Part shown: in pieces, positions 1-7,602 of the stretch
How the letters are laid out: the number at the start of each line of letters is the position of its first letter
Numbering within the stretch: the first letter of the stretch is position 1
Assembly (NCBI GenBank): GCA_046723645.1
Contig: JBKOUY010000014.1
Coordinates: forward strand, 1-11,293
Reading direction: 5' to 3'
Length of the DNA: 11,293 bases
From: DASQUK01 sp046723645
GTDB lineage: Bacteria > Actinomycetota > Acidimicrobiia > Acidimicrobiales > VFJN01
Notes under the pieces: generated by a model
What the model saw: only the letters and a program-made list of their open reading frames with translations
The model's database searches: none
What the model was told of the DNA's origin: nothing
Made by a program: the position numbers and the translations under genes

Positions 1-3000
1 CTGGTGGAGAAGCTATGGGGACAGGGAGCTCCCAAGGGTGCTGGTCGAACGGTCCAGACCTACGTGTCCCAGCTTCGCCGGCTATTGGAGGGCGACGCCC
101 GCCTCGAGACTCGCCCCGGGGGCTACACGCTGGAGATCGAACCCACCGACATCGATGCCCGCCGCTTCGAGCGGGCGGTGTTGGCGGCCGGCGAGATGAA
201 CGACCCGTCACGGCGGCTGGTCGAGATCGACGGCGCCCTCGCATGGTGGCGCGGACCGCCCCTCGCCGAGTTCGCGGGTGCCGGTTGGGCGGACCAGGAG
301 GCCCGTCGCCTCGAGGCGATCCACCTGGATGCGGTGAAGCGCCGCCACGACGCGCTGCTCGCTCTGGGTCGTGCGGGGGAGGCAGTCGCCGAACTCGAAC
401 CGTTGGTGCGCCTCTATCCCCTCGACGAGGGATTGTGGGCGCAGCTCATGCTCGCGCTGTACCGCACCGGGAGGCAGGGCGATGCACTGCGAACCTACCA
501 GCAGGCCCGGCATCACCTCGCGGACGAGCTGGGCATCGAACCCGGCGTGGAGCTCGCCGACCTCGAGCGCCGCATTCTCGGCCGTGACCCCAGGCTTGTT
601 CTCGGATTTCGGCGCGGCGAGGCGGCGCCGAGTCCGGGCGTCCGACTCGCCTTTCTCTTCACCGACATCGAGGAGAGCACACGCCTGTGGGCGGACTTTC
701 CCGACGCGATGCCCGGCGCCCTGGAGTTGCACGACGCCATCCTCGACGAGGCCGTAACACGGCACGGGGGCACGGTTCTGAAGCGGACGGGCGACGGTGT
801 GAACGCCGTGTTCGATGAGCCGGTCGGCGCCGTCGAGGCGGCCGTGAGTGCGCAACTCGCGCTCGACGGGACCGCTTGGCCGACAACACCTCCGGTCCGC
901 GCCAGGATCGGGATCCACTGCGGATCTGCCATTGAGCGCGACGGCGACTACTACGGCATGGCCCCCAACATGACAGCCCGGCTGCGCGACGCAGGGCACG
1001 GGGGACAGACCCTCCTATCGGACGCGGCGGTCGAGGCCATCCGGCGGTTACCGAAGGACATCTCCCTCTCCTTCGTCGGAGTCCACCGCCTACGTGGGAT
1101 CCCCGGCAACCACCGAGTCCACCAGGTCGGGCACGCCGGCTTGCCGAAGCGGTTTCCCCCGCTCCGCACGGTCGACGCCGCAGCCGCGGTGGCGGTGCCC
1201 GCTACGAGCTTCCACGGACGCGAGGGCGACCTCGCCCGGTTGAGCGAGCTGGTGGCGCGGCCGGGGGCCGTGACACTCGTCGGGCCCGGAGGTGTCGGGA
1301 AGACCAGGCTCGCCGTCGAGCTCGTCGCGGAGACGGCTCACCGCTTTCGTGACGGGGCCCGGGTCATCGACTTGGCGCCGATCGGCGCCGACGCCGTCCC
1401 CGAGGCCGTCGCCGCGGGACTTGGTCTGGTTCGACCCGGCAATCACTCGTTCCGCTCCAGCGTGCTCGAATGGCTGGGCCGGAAGCACCTCCTCCTGGTC
1501 GTCGACAACTGCGAGCACGTCCTGGAACCCGTGGGCAACCTGGTGCGTCAGGCCGTCGGGACCAGCCGCGAGCTCCGGGTCGTCTGTACCAGCCGGCAGG
1601 CATTGGGCTTCCCCGGTGAGGTGACCATCCGCGTCGAGCCGCTCGGGCTGCCGGACGGTAACGGCGAAGCGGCCGATGCCTCGCCGGCGGTGCGGCTGTT
1701 CGCCGATCGCGCCGCGGCCGCTCGTGGCGACCGGCCGATCGACTCGTCTGAGTTGCACCTCGTCGCCGAAATCTGCAGGCGACTCGACGGCATCCCCCTC
1801 GCCCTCGAGCTGGCCGCCGGGCGAGCCCGGTCCGTAGGTCTGCGTGACCTGTTGGCGTACATGCACGCCACATCGCCCCTCCTTGCCACGCAAGCGCCGG
1901 ATCATCCACGCCATCGGACACTGCTGAGCACGGTCGAGTGGTCCTACGACCTGCTTCCCGCCAAAGGCCGGTCGCTGTTCGACCGGCTGTCGGTGTTCTC
2001 GGGGTCGTGGACGGTCGAGGCGGCGAACGCGGTTTGCCGTGACGACATGAGCGGGCAGCACGTCCTCTCGCTGCTCGCGGATCTGGCGGACCGGTCGATG
2101 ATCGTTGCCGAGCTCGGGCAAACGGAGACGCGCTACCGCATGCTGTCGACGCTGGCCGACTTCGCGGCCGACCGATTGGCCGCTAGCGGGGCGACGCCTG
2201 AGACGCGCGCGCGCCACGCAGCCTTCTACTGCGACCTGGCTCAGGCTGCGGAGGTGGGTCTGCGAACAGCCGACGAACCCAGGTGGGCGCGCGACATCGC
2301 CGCCGACTTCGGCAACCTGCGGGCTGCTCACCTCTGGGCGATCGAAACCGCCGAGGTCGACCTCGACGCCCGGCTGCTCGTGGCGCTGTGGAATTACGGA
2401 CTGCAGCACCTGTCGGCCGAGTACTTCCGGTGGGTGGACGAGGCCTGCGAGCGGCTGCCACTGGATGGCCATCCGCTGCTGTCCAACCTCCACGGGATCG
2501 CCGCCCTCGGCGCATGGCTCCGAGGCGACCGCGGTCAGTGCATGCACGAGTGTCAGACCGCATTCGCTGCGGAGGAGCGACTTGCCTCGGAACTGAGCCT
2601 CCCGGCGCGCATGGCTATCGTCCTCGCCGCTGCCTACGCACGACCCGGCCAGCGGGCCGACGAGCTGCTGCGCGCCCAGGGGCCGAGCCGCTTCCTCGAG
2701 GTCGTCGCCTGGAGTCGAGAGATCGGCGACCCATTCTGGCTCGTTTACAGCATGGTCAATGGGGCGCTCGGCATGGTCATGGCGGGCCAGATCGAGCGCG
2801 CGACGGCGCTCGCGGAGCGTGCGCTGAATGTGGCACGCGGATCCGCCTGCCCGACATCGCTCGCGTGGGCGCTCTTCGGGGTCGCTATTGCGCGGCAGCA
2901 GCGCGAACCGGAACGTGCCCAAGCGCTCCTCGAGGAGGGCGTGCACATGACCCGAGTGGCGGGGAGCCGCATGGTGTTCGGCTTGTCCGTGTCGCTGCTC

Positions 3001-3387
3001 GCCATGCTCCATCGCCGCCTCGGCCGGACTGCCGACGCCGTGCCGCTCCTGGTTGAGCTGCTCGACCACTCCGACCGGATGAGCAACCAGCCGCTCCTGT
3101 GGCACACGATCCGGGAGGCGGCGCTGTGCCTCGCCGAGCTCCGACCCGATCCGACGGCGGTTCGCCTCCTCGCTGCTGTGGACCGCGCCGAGCTCGTCAT
3201 GCCGGTGCTGCCCCTCGATCGAGCGCACATCGCCAGAGTTCGCCGCCAGCTCCACGACGCGGTGGGCGATGAGGCGTTCGCGGAGGCAACGAGCGCCGCC
3301 GCGGATCTCACCCGGCGGGAGGCCGTGACCCTCACTGCGCGATCGCTGGCCGACATACAGGATCTGGCGCTTGCAGGCCGGGGCTAG
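1..3387 (+). CDS. SARP/BTAD regulator fused to class III nucleotidyl cyclase and STAND (NB-ARC) ATPase; 5' end outside window
   Basis: This is a multidomain signalling and transcription regulator. The reading frame is open from base 1 and begins inside the OmpR/SARP-type winged helix (RTVQTYVSQLRRLLE), so I treat it as partial; the GTG at base 4 is unlikely to be the real start. Residue numbers count from that GTG. The BTAD domain spans about 50-195. A class III cyclase domain spans about 212-375, with metal-binding Asp221 (FTDIEEST) and Asp264 (RTGDG), Lys260 at the base-recognition position, and Asn322/Arg326 for catalysis, so it looks active. The STAND ATPase follows: Walker A GPGGVGKT at 427-434, Walker B LLLVVDN at 496-502, a sensor-like CTSR, and GIPLALELA at 596-604. 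A winged-helix segment lies near 645-700, and the rest to 1127 is helical and TPR-like. Similar fusions are known in Actinobacteria. Targets and ligand are unknown. The gene converges on the NACHT gene. Confidence 0.93.
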   Translation: MVEKLWGQGAPKGAGRTVQTYVSQLRRLLEGDARLETRPGGYTLEIEPTDIDARRFERAVLAAGEMNDPSRRLVEIDGALAWWRGPPLAEFAGAGWADQEARRLEAIHLDAVKRRHDALLALGRAGEAVAELEPLVRLYPLDEGLWAQLMLALYRTGRQGDALRTYQQARHHLADELGIEPGVELADLERRILGRDPRLVLGFRRGEAAPSPGVRLAFLFTDIEESTRLWADFPDAMPGALELHDAILDEAVTRHGGTVLKRTGDGVNAVFDEPVGAVEAAVSAQLALDGTAWPTTPPVRARIGIHCGSAIERDGDYYGMAPNMTARLRDAGHGGQTLLSDAAVEAIRRLPKDISLSFVGVHRLRGIPGNHRVHQVGHAGLPKRFPPLRTVDAAAAVAVPATSFHGREGDLARLSELVARPGAVTLVGPGGVGKTRLAVELVAETAHRFRDGARVIDLAPIGADAVPEAVAAGLGLVRPGNHSFRSSVLEWLGRKHLLLVVDNCEHVLEPVGNLVRQAVGTSRELRVVCTSRQALGFPGEVTIRVEPLGLPDGNGEAADASPAVRLFADRAAAARGDRPIDSSELHLVAEICRRLDGIPLALELAAGRARSVGLRDLLAYMHATSPLLATQAPDHPRHRTLLSTVEWSYDLLPAKGRSLFDRLSVFSGSWTVEAANAVCRDDMSGQHVLSLLADLADRSMIVAELGQTETRYRMLSTLADFAADRLAASGATPETRARHAAFYCDLAQAAEVGLRTADEPRWARDIAADFGNLRAAHLWAIETAEVDLDARLLVALWNYGLQHLSAEYFRWVDEACERLPLDGHPLLSNLHGIAALGAWLRGDRGQCMHECQTAFAAEERLASELSLPARMAIVLAAAYARPGQRADELLRAQGPSRFLEVVAWSREIGDPFWLVYSMVNGALGMVMAGQIERATALAERALNVARGSACPTSLAWALFGVAIARQQREPERAQALLEEGVHMTRVAGSRMVFGLSVSLLAMLHRRLGRTADAVPLLVELLDHSDRMSNQPLLWHTIREAALCLAELRPDPTAVRLLAAVDRAELVMPVLPLDRAHIARVRRQLHDAVGDEAFAEATSAAADLTRREAVTLTARSLADIQDLALAGRG

Positions 3388-3398
3388 GCGCACCGGCC
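3376..3398 (+). terminator. Weak GC hairpin at the stop of the SARP-cyclase gene
   Basis: A perfect 6-base inverted repeat, GGCCGG (3376-3381) and CCGGCC (3393-3398), has an 11-base loop that contains the TAG stop codon. There is no T-tract. A stem this short and GC-rich can arise by chance in this DNA, so its role as a terminator is only possible. Confidence 0.25.
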
Positions 3399-3588
3399 CG
3401 CCGCGGTCGCCTCCGTGGGGCGCTTCTGCAGGTCGCTGAAGACCGCGTCTATCTCGTCGGTTCGTGGATCTGGGCCATCCGAAGATGCCACAGCGTCCGT
3501 GGCTCGGCGTGTGTCTCTCGAAGCTGGAGCCTCAGCGGGGGTTGTACGGCGCGCACAACAGCCATCTGACGGCGGAGTGTGCGAGGCT

Positions 3589-3618
3589 GAGACGCCGGGC
3601 GACGCGGACGCCCGTCTC
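3589..3618. terminator. Strong bulged hairpin between convergent genes, probable bidirectional terminator
   Basis: Arms GAGAC (3589-3593) and GGGCG (3597-3601) pair with CGCCC (3609-3613) and GTCTC (3614-3618). This gives ten base pairs with a 3-base bulge (3594-3596) and a 7-base loop. It lies 28 bases past the stop of the minus-strand NACHT gene and about 200 bases past the stop of the plus-strand regulator, so it could serve both. There is no clear U-tract, as is common in high-GC actinobacteria. The rest of 3388-3645 holds no gene I can support. Confidence 0.5.
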
Positions 3619-3645
3619 GCCATGGTGGAGGTTGGTCGCTGTTGG

Positions 3646-6600
3646 TCAGCGTGCGCTTCCGCCGGAACGGGGGACCCGCTTGCGGTCAGCCATTGTCTTC
3701 CAAAATGTCCGGAGGTCGCGCTGGCGGGCGCGTTGCCGGCGCGGCAGCCCCGTGCGCTGCCAGGGTGCCGATCCTCGCCCGAACCTATTCGTGGGCCGGC
3801 TCAGCAGCGTCTGTTGCCTGCGACAGAATGCCTCACCCAGCTCCTGGCGCTGCGGGGTGCCACGAGGCGGGTAGGGGCAGAGTCCGAAGGCGCAGCCGTC
3901 CGCGCAGCTCGACCCTGGGTTGCTCATTCCTGGCCGGGCAACGCTGAGCTCGGGCCGCATCGTCGTGCGGTCGCCGATTAGGCACGGTGGAAGGCCGTCC
4001 TGGTTCGCTCGACGGAGATACCGTTCGTGCTCGTCGGGCTCGCCCCGCTCCGCCAGATTGAGCAGCAGTAGCACGTCGGCGACGAGCTGTTGGGCACGAT
4101 CGTCCAGCGCGGTCCAGCCTGTCGATGGCGGGATCCATAGGTTGTGCAACCTAGGTTGGCTTGGATCGCTCGGGTGAGATCCAACTTTGCTGATCACGCC
4201 CGTCTCGTCGATCCACAAGTACCGCTCCGGGCGGACGCTCACGAGCGCCTTGACGGCGAGCTCCGCCGTCTCGCGAACGAACGGATGCAACTTGCGCCCC
4301 GAGTTTGAGCCACTCGTCGCGATTGAGAGCCACCGGTCCACCCGCCTCCTCGGGTCGGCCCGGCTGCCGGCCACATCGCGCGCCGACGTCAGGTCGCTGG
4401 GGTCCGCGAGCGCCCAAAGGGTCAGCGCTTGGATGAGCGTCAACTGGGAATACCAGAACCTGCTTTGCCCGAGCAGTTCCTCGGCCTGTTCGGCCAGTAT
4501 GACCCGTGCCTCTGGTGAGGTGCCGAAGTGGCGTGCCCGCCGGTTGGCTGCCGCCTTGAAGCCCTGACTGAGCGCGATCTCCACTGTGAGGGGCAGTGGG
4601 CACTTCCGGTCATCGGGCGGATCCGACCGCACCCACGCCAGCCATTCGATGAGGAACGACTTCGCACGTTGTCGATCCGTTTCGTTGCTCACGGAACCGA
4701 GAAGCAGGGGGATGAGCCAGGCGCACATGATGAGGCGGCGCCGTTCCATTTCTCCTTTCACGCGCTCCGCAAAGGTCCGGCCGGGAGTGGCGACTTCCTT
4801 CGGGGTAGGTTCGAACTCGGCGAGGAGGGCATGAAAGGCCGTGTCGCCACCAGAGCCGATCTCCTCTGCGGTCGCGAGCCGGACCTCGTACGAGCGCTCC
4901 TGGCCAGCGACGTCGAAGAGGTCACGGTACGCCTGTTCGAGCTCCTCGCTGGCGAGCGTATTCCTGGAGTCCTTGGCGGTCTGGCGGAACATGTCGCCGC
5001 ATCGGTGCACAAGATTGAGCTTTGCCGCCACGAGGCCCTGGTCATCTTGGGACTCGACGGATGGCCACCGACTCTTGAGCGCGGCCGCGATCTGGGGGTA
5101 CCAGGCGCGTTCGCAGGCGCTGTCGACTTCCAATGCGGTCGCGTAGAGATCCAGGGACTTCTCGTCACAGCGTCCCTTCGCCGCAGCCATGAGCTTGCCG
5201 ACACTGGACTGCACTCCTGGTTCGGCAGCCGACTCTTCATCTCTGGACCGGAACGCCAACGAGATGAGGAACTCTCTGCTCGGTCCTGACTCGCGGTGGA
5301 GCGCTTCACCGAGGAAGCCCGGCTCCGTGAGAACGACGTCCATGACGCGTGACCCCAGGTACGCCTGCATGATGCTGTGCTGGAATCGCACACGGTCGCC
5401 GTGGGCCTCGACCAACCCGAGCTGCTCCCCCCACGTCGCGGCAAGCGCGAGGCTCTCGCGCGACACAGATTCCGGCTCCCGAGTCCCGAAGTGTTGGGCA
5501 CCATCGGACCAGTGGCCGTCAAGCTCGATGAGCCGCGCCTTCAGTTTGTCCCGCAGCAGCTTCGTATGGGCCGCCCAGCTGTCGCTGTCGTGAGGACCCA
5601 GCAGTTGCTCGAACCTCACCTCAAGGGTGTCCTGCGCCAGTCCGATGCACGCCAGCGCCGAAATGTGCTCGACCGCGCGGAGACGAGTCCGACGCGGCAG
5701 AGCCAGCTCCGGGCGGAGCTGGCCACCGACCAGCGCGTCCGTCCAGGTGTTCAGCAATCGGCGTCGTATCGCCACCCGATCCACACCGCGGGTGTCGAGC
5801 CCGCCCCCATCGCTGCGACCCGTCACGGTCTCGAGTAGGTGATGCTGGTACAGGTGCTTGGTGATCTGAAGGTACAGCGGCGCCTCGGTGACCTCGGCCC
5901 GCTCGACCACCCAGTCCAGTAGGTGCTCGTCGGCACTGTGCCCGCCCTCGCCGATGTAGGCCAGCGCAGCCTCCTCGCTAAGCGGCTCCAACTCGGTCAC
6001 CGCCGCCTCGATGTCCCTCAGCGGGGCATGCGGCCGCGACGCGATGACCAGCGGCAGCTTCTGCTCGCCCGCCTCCCGGATCGCACGGCGGATCAGGTTG
6101 TCGCGGTCCCTGTTCTTGTCCCCGTCGGCGAACACCTCTTCAAGCCCATCGGCGAGCACAACGACCCGGTCCTCCTTGCGAAGCCATCGCCACGCTTGGT
6201 CGCCGACCGCTCGGGCCACCAGTCCTTTGCGGAGCAGCGACTCATCCACCTCGCGGCAAAACCGCACGCGTGCCAACTCGCTGAAATCGAGCACCCCCTC
6301 ACCGACCTCGCGCAGCCGCACCGGCACCGGGATCGCTCCACGTTGGGCGAGCACCTCCGTGAGGCGGACCATGACCGCTGTCTTGCCAACTCCGACGCCC
6401 CCGAGCAGCAGGTACGGCCGCCTCGCCTCACGGTCCCTGAGCTCTTGGCTTATGACGTCGCACAACTCGTCCCGCCCAATGACCTGCTCCATGGTGCTGT
6501 GGGCGGCGGTCGGCACGAACTCGCGAGCGTTCGTCCTCGCCCTGCGCGCAATGGGTTGCTTCGCTCGCCACAGTCGCCAGATCACGAACACCGCCGTCAC

Positions 6601-6891
6601 CAGAGCCACCGTCAGAAGCGATGAGCCAAACCCCAGAAATACGCCACACTGCGTTTCGGCGCCCTGGCATCGATCCTCCAAGTCAACGATCCAGGGATGG
6701 CCACGCACAAACACAGCCAGCGCCCACGCGATCCACAGCACAAAGAGCAGCGCGCCTGCAGCGATCGCCGTCTCCATTGCCATCGTGGCAGGCCGGCGGT
6801 GCCAATGGCCGCCGGTCGCGATTTTGGCAGTCCTCCCTGTCCAAGCGCGTAGGTCGTGGGTCGCTGACGACCAGCGACTGGTCGACGTCAT
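3646..6891 (-). CDS. Membrane-anchored NACHT-family STAND ATPase with C-terminal Cys motif
   Basis: This 1081-residue protein has two predicted membrane helices (about 43-62 and 86-105) separated by a short loop with Cys75 and Cys82. Basic residues flank both sides (HWHRR before, RLWRAKQPIARRAR after), so the ATPase should face the cytoplasm. The NACHT domain starts near 135: Walker A GGVGVGKT at 164-171, the NACHT-style Walker B VVVLADGLEE at 243-252, a sensor-like IASRP at 283-287, and an EAPLYL motif at 336-341 matching the GLPL position. A winged-helix-like end carries RFQHSIMQAYLGSR near 502-515. The next ~500 residues are helical without a recognised family. The C-terminus has CADGCAFGLCPYP (996-1008) and FCRRQQ (1022-1027). 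ATG at 6891 gives the longest frame; Met37 or Met39 (6783, 6777) would also keep both helices, and no Shine-Dalgarno site decides the matter. STAND proteins oligomerise after ligand sensing. A defence or signalling role is inferred. Confidence 0.9.
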   Translation of the reverse strand: MTSTSRWSSATHDLRAWTGRTAKIATGGHWHRRPATMAMETAIAAGALLFVLWIAWALAVFVRGHPWIVDLEDRCQGAETQCGVFLGFGSSLLTVALVTAVFVIWRLWRAKQPIARRARTNAREFVPTAAHSTMEQVIGRDELCDVISQELRDREARRPYLLLGGVGVGKTAVMVRLTEVLAQRGAIPVPVRLREVGEGVLDFSELARVRFCREVDESLLRKGLVARAVGDQAWRWLRKEDRVVVLADGLEEVFADGDKNRDRDNLIRRAIREAGEQKLPLVIASRPHAPLRDIEAAVTELEPLSEEAALAYIGEGGHSADEHLLDWVVERAEVTEAPLYLQITKHLYQHHLLETVTGRSDGGGLDTRGVDRVAIRRRLLNTWTDALVGGQLRPELALPRRTRLRAVEHISALACIGLAQDTLEVRFEQLLGPHDSDSWAAHTKLLRDKLKARLIELDGHWSDGAQHFGTREPESVSRESLALAATWGEQLGLVEAHGDRVRFQHSIMQAYLGSRVMDVVLTEPGFLGEALHRESGPSREFLISLAFRSRDEESAAEPGVQSSVGKLMAAAKGRCDEKSLDLYATALEVDSACERAWYPQIAAALKSRWPSVESQDDQGLVAAKLNLVHRCGDMFRQTAKDSRNTLASEELEQAYRDLFDVAGQERSYEVRLATAEEIGSGGDTAFHALLAEFEPTPKEVATPGRTFAERVKGEMERRRLIMCAWLIPLLLGSVSNETDRQRAKSFLIEWLAWVRSDPPDDRKCPLPLTVEIALSQGFKAAANRRARHFGTSPEARVILAEQAEELLGQSRFWYSQLTLIQALTLWALADPSDLTSARDVAGSRADPRRRVDRWLSIATSGSNSGRKLHPFVRETAELAVKALVSVRPERYLWIDETGVISKVGSHPSDPSQPRLHNLWIPPSTGWTALDDRAQQLVADVLLLLNLAERGEPDEHERYLRRANQDGLPPCLIGDRTTMRPELSVARPGMSNPGSSCADGCAFGLCPYPPRGTPQRQELGEAFCRRQQTLLSRPTNRFGRGSAPWQRTGLPRRQRARQRDLRTFWKTMADRKRVPRSGGSAR

Positions 6892-7005
6892 GACCTACCC
6901 CGCCCGGCACTTGCTCGGCCCGGACGCCCCCGTGCAGCAACGTCCGGTGGTGGACCGCCGTCGGCGGCCGAAGGCCCGCAGAGACAGACCATGATGCCTC
7001 GCCTC

Positions 7006-7215
7006 TCACGAAGCTAGCGAAAATCGCCACCCCGTAGTTGTCCCGCAACTAAGCGTAGCCATAAGCGCGGACACAGACGATGCCTTGAGTTCGACACCCT
7101 CGCTGCGGGCCCGCTCCACGAGCTCGGCCGCCCAGTCCCGGGCGTCGGTTACCTCCTCGGCGTTGCAGTCGACGACATGTAGGCGGGGGCGACGCTGTCC
7201 ACCGTTGATGGCACT
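7006..7215 (-). pseudogene. Start-less coding remnant (possible IS256-type transposase N-terminus or universal-stress-like fragment)
   Basis: An open frame of 69 residues runs between stop codons at 7216-7218 and 7006-7008 with no ATG, GTG or TTG before its conserved-looking core. The core reads RLHVVDCNAEEVTDARDW followed by AAELVERARSEGVEL. Its codons are strongly GC3-biased, and it has the strand-helix look of real protein, unlike the opposite-strand frames. The helix resembles the N-terminus of actinobacterial IS256/Mutator transposases (AEELVERA-x-EGVEL, from memory), but a universal-stress-protein helix would look similar. After about residue 55 the sequence loses protein character, near the inverted repeat. 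I read it as a gene fragment left by rearrangement. Its family is uncertain. Confidence 0.35.
7035..7051. promoter_or_regulatory. Inverted repeat TAGTTG-N5-CAACTA, operator candidate
   Basis: A perfect 6-base inverted repeat with spacer TCCCG forms a 17-base, relatively AT-rich dyad in GC-rich surroundings, about 145 bases upstream of the NACHT start codon. Dyads of this type are typical binding sites for dimeric regulators such as the MarR family; the assignment to NACHT control is inference from position. The stem is too short to be convincing as a terminator. Confidence 0.3.
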
Positions 7216-7270
7216 TCAAGCCTGGCTGGACATGGTCGCGGATTCTTGGGTTCCGCCGTGGGTAGCATCG

Positions 7271-7444
7271 ATGCCATTGACCGAGCGACCGCGTGACGAG
7301 CCGAGTCGAGCGGGCGAGGAGGCCGCCGAGGAGGCAGACGAGAGGGCGAGAGAGGCCCAGGAACAGGACCCGGACGCACCGGGGCTGGGAATCGTTCGCG
7401 ACGATGATCTCGAGGACATCCCCGAGCCGAACGAACCCAGTTAA
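7271..7444 (+). CDS. Small acidic hypothetical protein (57 residues)
   Basis: The likely start is the ATG at 7271. The frame is open further upstream, but that part (7085-7270) reads as low-complexity Ser/Arg sequence lying antisense to the remnant at 7006-7215, so I exclude it. The protein is hydrophilic and acidic: an EEAAEEADERAREAQEQ helix, then GLGIVRDDDLEDIPEPNEPS at the C-terminus. It has no signal peptide, membrane segment or cysteine. Short acidic proteins ending in PEPNEP-like tails seem familiar from actinobacteria, but no function is known to me. No strong ribosome binding site is visible. It converges on the hemerythrin gene with a hairpin between them. Confidence 0.45.
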   Translation: MPLTERPRDEPSRAGEEAAEEADERAREAQEQDPDAPGLGIVRDDDLEDIPEPNEPS

Positions 7445-7530
7445 GGCAAGCGTGGGGCCGTGACCTCGTCGTGAGGGGCGGAGTCGGCCGGTTGCTCGGT
7501 GACCGGACAAGGACCACCCGCCCCGACATG

Positions 7531-7555
7531 CTCGGCGGCCTTGCCATCCGCCGAG
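7531..7555. terminator. Perfect 8-bp hairpin between convergent genes
   Basis: CTCGGCGG (7531-7538) and CCGCCGAG (7548-7555) form a perfect 8-base stem with a 9-base loop. The hairpin lies 48 bases past the stop of the minus-strand hemerythrin gene and 87 bases past the stop of the plus-strand small protein. It lacks a U-tract. Its position between convergent ends makes a shared terminator the best explanation. Confidence 0.55.
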
Positions 7556-7602
7556 GCGCGGAAGCTTGCTTCGCCTCGCTGGCGACCGGGAAGCCCTCCG
7601 CT

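Larger units (their letters stand above)
6892..7270. other. Gene-poor stretch upstream of the NACHT gene
   Basis: No intact gene is supported here. The stretch must hold the NACHT promoter, but I see no convincing -35/-10 pair. It contains the inverted repeat at 7035-7051 and the start-less coding remnant at 7006-7215. A TTG-initiated minus-strand frame running from 7048 into the NACHT gene looks like a shadow. Confidence 0.5.

Noticed and set aside
1090..3393. 767-residue minus-strand open frame antisense to the regulator
   Set aside because: It mirrors the regulator's high-GC third positions; the product is Arg/Gly/His-rich with no domain, while the plus strand carries clear motifs throughout.
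3384..3623. 79-residue minus-strand frame just downstream of the NACHT gene
   Set aside because: No ribosome site, mixed third-position usage and low-complexity sequence; the hairpin at 3589-3618 lies inside its start. A short DEIDAVFSDLQKRP stretch looks protein-like but is not enough.
3415..3981. Plus-strand frames of 136 and 188 residues overlapping the NACHT C-terminus
   Set aside because: They oppose the Cys-motif region of the NACHT protein, which is better supported; no ribosome site or domain.
6683..7048. 121-residue minus-strand frame starting at TTG upstream of and overlapping the NACHT start
   Set aside because: It overlaps the NACHT coding start in another frame, lacks a ribosome site and becomes Arg/Cys/Asp-rich shadow sequence.
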